Part shown: positions 29,586 to 37,711 of the stretch, piece by piece
How positions within the stretch are numbered: the first letter of the stretch is position 1
Layout of the letters: each line of letters begins with the position of its first letter
Origin: an uncultured Granulosicoccaceae bacterium
GTDB taxonomy: Bacteria > Pseudomonadota > Gammaproteobacteria > Granulosicoccales > Granulosicoccaceae
Length of the DNA: 64,000 bases
NCBI GenBank assembly: GCA_938005265.1
Contig: CALLOA010000027.1
Span: 16,642 to 80,641, forward strand
Reading direction: 5' to 3'
Program-made: the position numbers and the translations under genes
Notes under the pieces: generated by a model
Databases searched by the model: none
What the model saw: only the letters and a program-made list of their open reading frames with translations
Told to the model about the DNA's origin: nothing

Positions 29586-30449
29586 ATGGGAAGACTTTCT
29601 ACACTTTCTACATTAGCCAGCCCCATTCTGCTCTGTTTCACTATTGCTACAGCGACAACCGCACAGGCAGCTTCCGAACGAATGGTCATCAACTACAGAG
29701 GAACTGATACTGCAGTTCCCAAAGTTGTTCCGGATACTTTAGGAGTTGGCTCTAATGCTAATGGAATGCTCGATGCCAACTGTTTTGTGGCCGATATATT
29801 CGATCTGCAAAGCGGTGAATTACTGGGTACTGCTGAGGATTGTCTGAGTGCGATTGCTGCAGGTACTGATACAGAGAGTGGCAGTGGTGAGCAGTTAGTG
29901 GGTACGACCGTATTCAATCTGGCAGATGGGCGTCTTGTGGTGCAGGGGTTGACGAGTGTACAGGCAGTGAACTGGCCTACGCAAAACGGTGATGTTGTTT
30001 TCACACATATAACCGGTGCCAATTCGCCCAATGATGCAGTTCTGCGGGGAGAGGGTGAATTCGCAAGCACAGGTGTCTATGCCAGCGCATCGGCTCGAGT
30101 AAGATTGTCCGGTCAGGTTGATCTCAGTCAGCTTTCAGAAGGGCAAATTACATTTGATTGTATTTTCGTGGTTGATGTTGATGCGGGTGCCGACATGATG
30201 GCTGTGAGCGGGCAACGCTATGACGCGACACAAGGGGAGATTTTCTGGCCACGAAACCCGGAATTTAGTGAATATGCTGTTTATCGCGATGGCGTATTGC
30301 ATGCCACCTCGAATGGCACGAGTTTTTATGAGTCTGTGCTTGATGGTGGTGTCAGTTATCAGTACAGAGTTGAGGCCGTAACTGATGAAGGTGGTGTCAC
30401 TATTGGTAGTGTCACTATACCTGGCCAAGCCGGGCCCGGAAGCAACTAA
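29586..30449 (+). CDS. Secreted hypothetical protein with C-terminal FN3-like segment
   Basis: Strong RBS (AAGGAGATTTACACATG); signal peptide MGRLSTLSTLASPILLCFTIATATTAQAA; AVYRDGVLHATSNGTSFYESVLDGGVSYQYRVEAV. Confidence 0.65.
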   Translation: MGRLSTLSTLASPILLCFTIATATTAQAASERMVINYRGTDTAVPKVVPDTLGVGSNANGMLDANCFVADIFDLQSGELLGTAEDCLSAIAAGTDTESGSGEQLVGTTVFNLADGRLVVQGLTSVQAVNWPTQNGDVVFTHITGANSPNDAVLRGEGEFASTGVYASASARVRLSGQVDLSQLSEGQITFDCIFVVDVDAGADMMAVSGQRYDATQGEIFWPRNPEFSEYAVYRDGVLHATSNGTSFYESVLDGGVSYQYRVEAVTDEGGVTIGSVTIPGQAGPGSN

Positions 30450-30469
30450 GGGTGTACGTGGGCTGGTAA

Positions 30470-30494
30470 CTGAGGCAGGATTGGCCTGCCTCAG
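30470..30494. terminator. Bidirectional terminator-like hairpin
   Basis: CTGAGGCAGG-attgg-CCTGCCTCAG between convergent genes. Confidence 0.65.
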
Positions 30495-30536
30495 TCACAC
30501 TGTGCTTAATCGTTTTGGTAACTATCAGGTGATCTA

Positions 30537-31403
30537 CTAATTTTTTTCAGGTAAGGCCGGTATCGTTTTCAATGATGCAAGCAGGGCATGCCCGAAATCA
30601 TCACGGCTCACTGCTGTATCGTGTTGCCTGCCGTGTTGCTGATAGGTATTGTCGATAACGTCCAGTGCGGCGATAACATCTTTCTCCAGAATTCCAATGG
30701 TATTGTCGGGCTGGTAATTTTCATGGCTCCAGTCTATTGCGTCCATTCTGTTTGAAAACCAGTTGCTACCAGAACTGCTGTTGACTACGTCAAGCAATTT
30801 GTCCGCTGGCATGCCGAGTTGCTCGGCATGCGCAAGACTCTTGCGCACGCTGATTACATTGCAAGCTGCGATGTAGTTATTGAGAACTTTGGCGAGCATG
30901 CCCTGGCCGGTTTCACCGAGATGGAAAATATTTTTGCCCATGGCATTGAAAGCCGGCATCAGTGCCGCTACTTCAGATTTCTCTCCTCCGATCATAAAAC
31001 TGAGATTACGCTGTCGGGCAGCAACTGGCGCACCTGACATGGGTGCGTCAATCAAGTTTACATCGCCCGGTAGATGTTGATGAAGGGATTCTATATAGCG
31101 GGGTGACACAGTGGAGCTGATGATCAGCCGCTGTGGATAGGAACCTTTTTTGTAGACGGCATGGTCGCCAAAACAGATATCTTGAATCTGATATTGGTCT
31201 CTGACGACAATCAGCAGAATATCATCGCTATGCAGGCCGTCCAATGAGTCCAGCATATATTGCTGGAAGTCCGGGAACTCTGATTTTGGCCTGACATCAA
31301 ACCCCAGAGCGTCAAAACCGGCCGATCTCAGCGCTATAGCCATGGGGAGTCCCATGGCTCCGCAACCGGCGACTATTATCCTGGAAAGCATCTGCTGGTC
31401 CAT
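30537..31403 (-). CDS. NAD(P)-dependent beta-hydroxyacid dehydrogenase family (3-hydroxyisobutyrate dehydrogenase-like)
   Basis: IIVAGCGAMGLPMAIALRSAGFDALGFDVRP, DAPMSGAPVAARQRNLSFMIGG, GQGMLAKVLNNYI. Confidence 0.85.
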   Translation of the reverse strand: MDQQMLSRIIVAGCGAMGLPMAIALRSAGFDALGFDVRPKSEFPDFQQYMLDSLDGLHSDDILLIVVRDQYQIQDICFGDHAVYKKGSYPQRLIISSTVSPRYIESLHQHLPGDVNLIDAPMSGAPVAARQRNLSFMIGGEKSEVAALMPAFNAMGKNIFHLGETGQGMLAKVLNNYIAACNVISVRKSLAHAEQLGMPADKLLDVVNSSSGSNWFSNRMDAIDWSHENYQPDNTIGILEKDVIAALDVIDNTYQQHGRQHDTAVSRDDFGHALLASLKTIPALPEKN

Positions 31404-31435
31404 CTGCTGGTCCTCTAAGGCGTTTTAAGGCGTTG
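31389..31435. repeat. Two adjacent tandem duplications (12 bp x2 and 10 bp x2) at a start codon
   Basis: CATCTGCTGGTC x2 (31389-31412); TAAGGCGTTT/TAAGGCGTTG (31416-31435). Confidence 0.9.
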
Positions 31436-31506
31436 TTGCCGAGATTGTATCTCGAGTGCGATAATTTCCCCTGAAAGACAAGACTTAATAACTGGAGTAC
31501 ATTGCC

Positions 31507-32706
31507 TTGCCGGATCAATTGCGTTACCGAAATGATAAATCACTCTTCGATTCCCTGCTTGAAGACCGTGATGTTAAACGGGTCAATGAGCTAATACAGA
31601 AGCGTGAGGAGGAGGGGCCACAGGGCGTGCGTCGCCAGTTGCTGTCGACCTCTGTGAGACTCAGCAGCGGTATGGCGCCAGGCATTCATGCGATGGCGAA
31701 GGATTGTGCTGAAAGGCTGGAGATGGATATTCCGCTGGAGCTATATGTCTATTCAAGTCCGACATTCAATGCGGCCTGCTTCAAGCCAGAAGAAGGTAGA
31801 TTGTTTGTCATGTTTTCCTCCAGCTTACTTGAGGGTTTTACTGAAACGGAATTGAAATTTGTTATGGGCCATGAGTTTGGCCACTATATCTACGGCCATC
31901 ACGATATACCCATAGGTTATCTATTGAAAGGGCGCAGTAAACCTGGCCCCAAGCTCGCGCTGGAGCTTTTTGCCTGGTCAAGAAATGCTGAAGTATCTGC
32001 CGATCGCGCGGGTGCCTGGTGCGCACGGGATTTCAATAGTGTTGCAAGCGCATTGTTTAAATTGTCTTCAGGTTTGACTGGCAGTTTTATTAAATTCAAT
32101 CTGGATGAATTTCTCAGTCAGGTTGATGAAATGCAGGCCGTTGACGCTGAGCCCGGACAGGGTGCCTCGCAGGCTGACTGGTTCTCAACCCACCCCTTCA
32201 GTCCGCTCAGAGTGCGTGCTCTGCAGCTATTCCATGATTCTGAACTGATGAAGGAGCAGGGTGGCACTTCAATTGACGAAATGGATGTCGGTGTGCAGCG
32301 TACGATGAGTTTGATGGAGCCCAGTTATCTGGACGGGCGAACTGACGCTGCCATCGCTATGCGCCATCTGTTGTTTGCAGGTGCCGTTGTCGTTGCATCT
32401 GCAAGCGGCGAGGTCAGTAAAGAAGAAATTGAAGTATTCGAGAAGTTTTTTGAAAAAGGCGATTTCAGCGACAAGCTTAATATCGAGCGTCTGCGTGATG
32501 AACTACCGTCCAGAATTAGCAGGGTTTGTGAGCAAACCACAGTAACCCAACGTATGCAGGTGGTACGCGACCTCTGCACAATTGCGCGAGCTGAAAACGG
32601 TATCAGCCCTGAAGAGCGCGACGTTATTAATGAAATAGCAGATGGTTTGGAAGTTTCGCGTAACTTTATCTGTCAGTCTATCGAAAAAGATCCTGAACCG
32701 GATTAG
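31507..32706 (+). CDS. M48 family metallopeptidase with C-terminal TerB-like domain
   Basis: LKFVMGHEFGHYIYGHHD HExxH; C-terminus LLFAGAVVVASASGEVSKEEIEVFEKF...EERDVINEIADGLEVS; TTG start. Confidence 0.8.
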   Translation: MPDQLRYRNDKSLFDSLLEDRDVKRVNELIQKREEEGPQGVRRQLLSTSVRLSSGMAPGIHAMAKDCAERLEMDIPLELYVYSSPTFNAACFKPEEGRLFVMFSSSLLEGFTETELKFVMGHEFGHYIYGHHDIPIGYLLKGRSKPGPKLALELFAWSRNAEVSADRAGAWCARDFNSVASALFKLSSGLTGSFIKFNLDEFLSQVDEMQAVDAEPGQGASQADWFSTHPFSPLRVRALQLFHDSELMKEQGGTSIDEMDVGVQRTMSLMEPSYLDGRTDAAIAMRHLLFAGAVVVASASGEVSKEEIEVFEKFFEKGDFSDKLNIERLRDELPSRISRVCEQTTVTQRMQVVRDLCTIARAENGISPEERDVINEIADGLEVSRNFICQSIEKDPEPD

Positions 32707-32760
32707 TTTCGTACACAGTAATTTGATATCAGCAGTCGGTACCAACGGTATCTTTTAATT

Positions 32761-32780
32761 TGCTTCAATCTGCTTCAATC
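32761..32780. repeat. 10-bp perfect tandem duplication
   Basis: TGCTTCAATC x2. Confidence 0.85.
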
Positions 32781-32818
32781 CGGCCCCGGTTAAACGGCAA
32801 AATCTACTATAACAGCTT

Positions 32819-34651
32819 ATGATTGCCCGTTTCTTTGAAAGCCTGATTGACCCCCTGGAAGCGCGGCCGGTGCAAAAGCCACCGGCCACCACGCGCGAAT
32901 TTTTTTCCTACCATTTACGTCCCTATCGCAAGTTGATAGTGATCGCGCTGGCGATTGGGGGTGTGGCATCAGTTTCTGAAATATTGCTTTATGTTTTTCT
33001 TGGCCAGCTGGTCGATTGGATGGCCCACACCGAGCGAGCTGATTTTTTTTCCGAACACGGAATCGCACTTGTGTTGATGTTGATAACGGTTGTGATCATC
33101 AGGCCGTTATCTTCGCTGTCATCACGTGCAATGATGAATCTGGCGCTTGCGCCGGGTATTGCCAATGCCATTCGTTGGCAGAATCATCGCTATGTTATGC
33201 GGCAGAGTTTGAGTTTCTTCCAGAATGATTTTGCTGGTCGAGTCGCACAGAAAGTCATGCAGACGGGTAATTCACTACGCGAGGCTCTGTTCAATGTCGT
33301 AGACGGTGTTTGGTTTCTGGTGATCTATCTGGTTGGTATCGTGATCTACTTTAGCGGCACTGATCAGGAGCTTTTGTTGCCGGTATTGCTGTGGATAGTC
33401 GGTTACCTGCTGGTGATTTTTACCATGGTTAAACCGGTGCAGAAAAAATCCAGGCAGCTGTCTGAAGCAACGTCGGTGCTGACCGGGCGCATAGTAGATA
33501 GCTATACCAATATTCAATCAGTAAAATTGTTTGCACATGCCGAGCAGGAAGAATCTTATGCGGCTGATGGCATCGCGCGGCATACCAGTGCCTTTCGCAT
33601 AATGATGCGTGCGGTTTTAAGTATGACCGTGGCTTTGACAGTGCTTAATACTTTGTTGGTTGTTGCAACAGCCGGCTTGTCAATTGTGCTTTGGCAACAG
33701 GGAAAAGTTTCGGTGGGTGATATTGCAGTAGTCAACGGATTGGTGATTCGCCTGTCGCAGATGTCTGGTTGGATTCTCAGGACAGTGACATCCCTGTTTG
33801 AGAATATCGGTGCGGTGGAGAACGGCATGGAAACCATTTCCCAGAACACCCTGGTGCTGGACTCGCCTGATGCAACCACTCTTGATGTCACCCGCGGAGC
33901 CATTGAATTTCGACAGGTTAATTTTAACTACGCGTCAGAAACTACTGTGATTAATAACTGCAACCTGAGCGTCAAGCCGGGAGAGCGCGTAGGTTTGGTG
34001 GGGCGTTCAGGTGCTGGCAAGTCAACGCTGGTTAATCTTTTATTGAGATTCTATGATATTGATTCCGGTGAAATACTGATTGATGGCCAGAATCTAAGTC
34101 AGGTAACCCAGCATTCACTGCGCAGTAATATTGGTGTCGTTACTCAGGATACCTCTCTTCTGCATCGATCGATTCGAGATAACATTGCTTATGGGCGGCA
34201 AGCCGCTGAGCAGGCTGATGTCATAGCAGCTGCAAGAACTGCATCTGCAGATGTATTTATAGATGATCTGAAGGATATGCACGGCAGGCACGGTTACGAA
34301 GCACTGGTAGGCGAACGCGGCGTCAAATTATCCGGTGGCCAGAGGCAACGTATAGCGATCGCTCGCGTGATTCTCAAGAATGCACCGATTCTGGTGCTGG
34401 ATGAAGCGACGTCATCCCTGGATTCAGAGGTAGAGCAGGCGATACAAGAGCAGTTGTACCGGCTAATGGAAGGAAAAACCGTGTTAGCCGTTGCACACCG
34501 CTTGTCAACAATCGCGGCTCTGGATCGGCTGGTCGTGCTTGATGCCGGCCGGATTGTGGAGCAGGGTTCACATGAAGATCTGTTGAACAGCCAAGGGCTT
34601 TATGCATCATTGTGGCAGCGCCAGTCCGGTGGGTTTCTGGGTCAATCCTGA
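32819..34651 (+). CDS. ABC transporter, fused permease and ATP-binding protein
   Basis: GRSGAGKSTLVNLLLRFYD, KLSGGQRQRIAIAR, ILVLDEATSSLDSE. Confidence 0.93.
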   Translation: MIARFFESLIDPLEARPVQKPPATTREFFSYHLRPYRKLIVIALAIGGVASVSEILLYVFLGQLVDWMAHTERADFFSEHGIALVLMLITVVIIRPLSSLSSRAMMNLALAPGIANAIRWQNHRYVMRQSLSFFQNDFAGRVAQKVMQTGNSLREALFNVVDGVWFLVIYLVGIVIYFSGTDQELLLPVLLWIVGYLLVIFTMVKPVQKKSRQLSEATSVLTGRIVDSYTNIQSVKLFAHAEQEESYAADGIARHTSAFRIMMRAVLSMTVALTVLNTLLVVATAGLSIVLWQQGKVSVGDIAVVNGLVIRLSQMSGWILRTVTSLFENIGAVENGMETISQNTLVLDSPDATTLDVTRGAIEFRQVNFNYASETTVINNCNLSVKPGERVGLVGRSGAGKSTLVNLLLRFYDIDSGEILIDGQNLSQVTQHSLRSNIGVVTQDTSLLHRSIRDNIAYGRQAAEQADVIAAARTASADVFIDDLKDMHGRHGYEALVGERGVKLSGGQRQRIAIARVILKNAPILVLDEATSSLDSEVEQAIQEQLYRLMEGKTVLAVAHRLSTIAALDRLVVLDAGRIVEQGSHEDLLNSQGLYASLWQRQSGGFLGQS

Positions 34652-35075
34652 TTCCTATGGCCTGCTGTGATTTGTGAAGTCTGCTGCGTTCTTATTCTGT
34701 ACGGACAATTTCCTCTATTTGGCCAGTTATTTTTTGGAATGGCTTTCTATCTGACCGTATTCACCTTCTAGCGAAAAAAGCTTCTTTACAACTTCTTTGC
34801 CTATAACCAGCGTCATACTGCATTGCCTTCAGCCGGGTAAAGTATGAAGTTGTTCGCATTTTTCCAAGTCACTAATTCCTTTTGCATTATGACGCTTCCA
34901 CAGCCGTGCAAATTGGCTCTGTGTGGCCGACAACTTGATAGGAGAAAAGACGATTTTCTTTTTCAACGACCTTGATTATTAACCCTGTAATTATCTTTGT
35001 AGATAAGGGCGGGATAGTTGAAGGAACGCCTATGTGGGCGACATCTGTTTTTCGGATTTCAATCTGGACTTTGAT

Positions 35076-36071
35076 ATGAAGCTGTTTTTGACCTCAGCCT
35101 ACGATGTGCACACAATGCTCGATGCTTTGAGGGTGTATGCCGAGTCGGACGTTATTGGCCGTCATGAGGTTTGTTATAGCGCTGATGAGGCAGATATTAT
35201 TCTGTTCGTCGAAGATGGTCAGTTCGACGACTATCTCTACAAGCAAATTCAAATGCATACCCTGGTTAAACGGTTCCCGGAAAAAGTTTTCATGTACAAC
35301 GAGGTGGATAAGCCTTGGTGTGTATTACCTGGTTTGTATTGCAATATGCCGCAGCGATTTTTTCAGAGGAATCGTCAGATTGCATTCCCGATGTTGACCG
35401 TACCGAATGAGCTGGTTGCACAAATCTACAGCGCCAATGACACGTCAGAACGCAAGTCGCTATATTCGTTTGTCGGTGCTGCCAGTCATCGCTGCCGTAA
35501 AGGGGTGTTGGCGCTGGCAGACAGGAATCCAGCAGTTATTGATACTTCTGATTTTAACGTCTGGAACTGTACCACCGAAGAACGGCTTGCTGCCGAAAGA
35601 CGATATGCAGATATCATGGAAGACAGTCTTTATGTGCTATGCCCACGCGGAATAGGAACTTCCAGCTACCGTTTGTTTGAAACCATGCAGGCTGGGCGTG
35701 CGCCAGTAATTATTTCTGATCAGTGGGTTGAGCCTCCACAGGTTAACTGGGATTTTGCTTTACGGATACGCGAGAGCGATGTGGCGGAAATTCCTGAATG
35801 GTTACAATCGCGTGCCTCGGAAGCCCGTGATCGTGGTGAGGCCGCACGAGCTGCATGGGAAGTCTGCTATTCTCCATCAAGAATTTTCGATACCATAACT
35901 GAATCAGTGGTGCAGCTGAAAAACGAGCAGGCGGAGAACGTCGGTACAGAAGGCCAGTTCCTTGAGCAGACACGTAAAATGTTGATTGAACATGAGAATC
36001 GTGCTGTAGCGGCAGCTCGTCGAGTACGGGACCGCGTTGCAGAGATGTTTGCACCTGTAAATCAGAGTTAA
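35076..36071 (+). CDS. Exostosin/GT47-like glycosyltransferase family protein
   Basis: LYVLCPRGIGTSSYRLFETMQAGRAPVIISDQWVEPP is exostosin-like. Confidence 0.75.
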   Translation: MKLFLTSAYDVHTMLDALRVYAESDVIGRHEVCYSADEADIILFVEDGQFDDYLYKQIQMHTLVKRFPEKVFMYNEVDKPWCVLPGLYCNMPQRFFQRNRQIAFPMLTVPNELVAQIYSANDTSERKSLYSFVGAASHRCRKGVLALADRNPAVIDTSDFNVWNCTTEERLAAERRYADIMEDSLYVLCPRGIGTSSYRLFETMQAGRAPVIISDQWVEPPQVNWDFALRIRESDVAEIPEWLQSRASEARDRGEAARAAWEVCYSPSRIFDTITESVVQLKNEQAENVGTEGQFLEQTRKMLIEHENRAVAAARRVRDRVAEMFAPVNQS

Positions 36072-36127
36072 AAGCCTGTTTTACGGGAGATGTTTTAGTG
36101 GCTGTATTGCCAGTCACATTTTCTAAC

Positions 36128-36171
36128 TTGGTAGCGACCTGGCAGCGAATTGGTAGTGACTTGGTAGTGAC
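36128..36171. repeat. 11-bp tandem repeat, about 4 copies
   Basis: TTGGTAGCGAC CTGGCAGCGAA TTGGTAGTGAC TTGGTAGTGAC. Confidence 0.9.
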
Positions 36172-36298
36172 GCTGGTAGCGTAGGGCGGGGAATTTTAGG
36201 GATACAAGATATCAGTTAATACAAAAGTAGAACACAAACGTCGTATCTTGTGGTATACCTTGTAGCGCAAAGAATCAAATACGATAAGCTTTCTTCAC

Positions 36299-36862
36299 AT
36301 GAACGCAAAGGTATTAAGATTAAACAAGGCTGGAACGCCTATCGCATGGCTTAACTGGCAGGAAACAGCCACTCTAGTTGCTAAAGATCAGGTGATTTGG
36401 AGTCTTGGCGAAGTCGTCTACACCATATACGGCGGCACCAGCAACAGCGGCGCCCGATCGCGTCTGGACCTGCCAAGTATTGTTGCCTGTGATGGCAAGA
36501 TAGAAGAAAAAACGTTTGTCCCCAGCCTGACCAATTCTTTATTGTTTTCTCGCGATCAGCACGTATGCCTGTATTGCGGTCAAGACTTCCCTTCAAGCGA
36601 GTTATCTCGCGATCATGTCACACCGACATCACGTGGCGGCAAGGATATATGGACGAATTGCGTGACTGCTTGCCGACGCTGCAACAACCGAAAAGGAAAC
36701 AAGACACTGGATGAAGCCAATATGGAATTGCTCGCAGTGCCATTTGTGCCTAATAGATACGAGTTCTTTTATCTTTCCAATCACAATGTACTGGCAGATC
36801 AGATGGAGTTCCTGAAAACCCGCTTTTCGAAGAACACGAAAAACAATCTGCATTTCCAATAA
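36299..36862 (+). CDS. HNH endonuclease family protein
   Basis: CLYCGQDFPSSELSRDHVTPTSRGGKDIWTNCVTACRRCNNRKGNKT. Confidence 0.88.
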   Translation: MNAKVLRLNKAGTPIAWLNWQETATLVAKDQVIWSLGEVVYTIYGGTSNSGARSRLDLPSIVACDGKIEEKTFVPSLTNSLLFSRDQHVCLYCGQDFPSSELSRDHVTPTSRGGKDIWTNCVTACRRCNNRKGNKTLDEANMELLAVPFVPNRYEFFYLSNHNVLADQMEFLKTRFSKNTKNNLHFQ

Positions 36863-36929
36863 AATCCAAACACGCTGACCTCAACGCTGCAGAAAGTGAG
36901 TTGCTTATCTTCCATACAATCTGGCTAAT

Positions 36930-37616
36930 ATGAATATCGGTCTGCTCGGAGATTTTGATGAGGCAGTGACAGCTCACAAAGCGATACCACTTGCTTTGCA
37001 ACTTGCAGCTGATGAATTAGAGGTAAATATAGAGTATCAGTGGCTGCACTCACAGGATATCGAAATCCGGCAACTTGAAGAATATTCCTGCCTCTGGTGT
37101 GTACCTGCAAGCCCTTATGAAAATACTGATAATGTGTTGGAAGCAATAAAATTTGCCAGGGAGCAGGATGTTCCGTTTCTGGGGACCTGTGGCGGGTATC
37201 AACATGCAGCACTGGAGTTTGCGCGCAATGTTCTGGGTTTTTCTGAGGCAGGAAATTCGGAAATAACACCCGATTCGTCAATGCCGGTAATATCAGGTCT
37301 GGTATGTAAACTTTATGATGTGGCTGCTGATATTGAGCTTTCTGAAAATTCCGTTATAGCCTCAGCCTATGGAGCGCTGAATATTTCGGAAGAGTATTTT
37401 TGCGGCTATGGTGTCAATCGCGATTATTTGCATCTGTACAACAATTCGGCCTTGAACTTCACCGGGCATGATGTTGATGGCGACCCCAGGGCGCTGGAAA
37501 TTAGCGCAAACAGATTTTACGTTGGTACGGCATTCCAGCCAGAACGCTCTGCTTTCAACAAGGTGGTGCATCCTCTGATACGCGCCTATCTGATTAGCGC
37601 ATCAGAACGTCATTAA
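36930..37616 (+). CDS. CTP synthase C-terminal region-related glutamine amidotransferase-like protein
   Basis: PFLGTCGGYQHAALEFARNVLG nucleophile elbow; C-terminal GTAFQPERS; no N-terminal synthetase domain. Confidence 0.78.
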   Translation: MNIGLLGDFDEAVTAHKAIPLALQLAADELEVNIEYQWLHSQDIEIRQLEEYSCLWCVPASPYENTDNVLEAIKFAREQDVPFLGTCGGYQHAALEFARNVLGFSEAGNSEITPDSSMPVISGLVCKLYDVAADIELSENSVIASAYGALNISEEYFCGYGVNRDYLHLYNNSALNFTGHDVDGDPRALEISANRFYVGTAFQPERSAFNKVVHPLIRAYLISASERH

Positions 37617-37635
37617 ATTGAACGTTATTAAATTT
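37606..37635. repeat. 15-bp imperfect tandem duplication spanning a stop codon
   Basis: AACGTCATTAAATTG AACGTTATTAAATTT (13/15). Confidence 0.85.
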
Positions 37636-37711
37636 TCTGAGACAACGCAAATTTTACTTGGGCGGACTTTGTAATAAGCAAGCGATTTTTCTTTAATAAT
37701 CCGGCTGGAGT

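Noticed and set aside
36128-36185. CRISPR array
   Set aside because: 11-bp contiguous units with no spacers and no cas genes; a minisatellite.
36299-36862. HNH nuclease as a homing endonuclease or mobile element
   Set aside because: No intron, terminal repeats or interrupted host gene visible; looks like the common stand-alone chromosomal HNH family.
36930-37616. Selenoprotein
   Set aside because: The nucleophile codon is TGT (Cys), not in-frame TGA.
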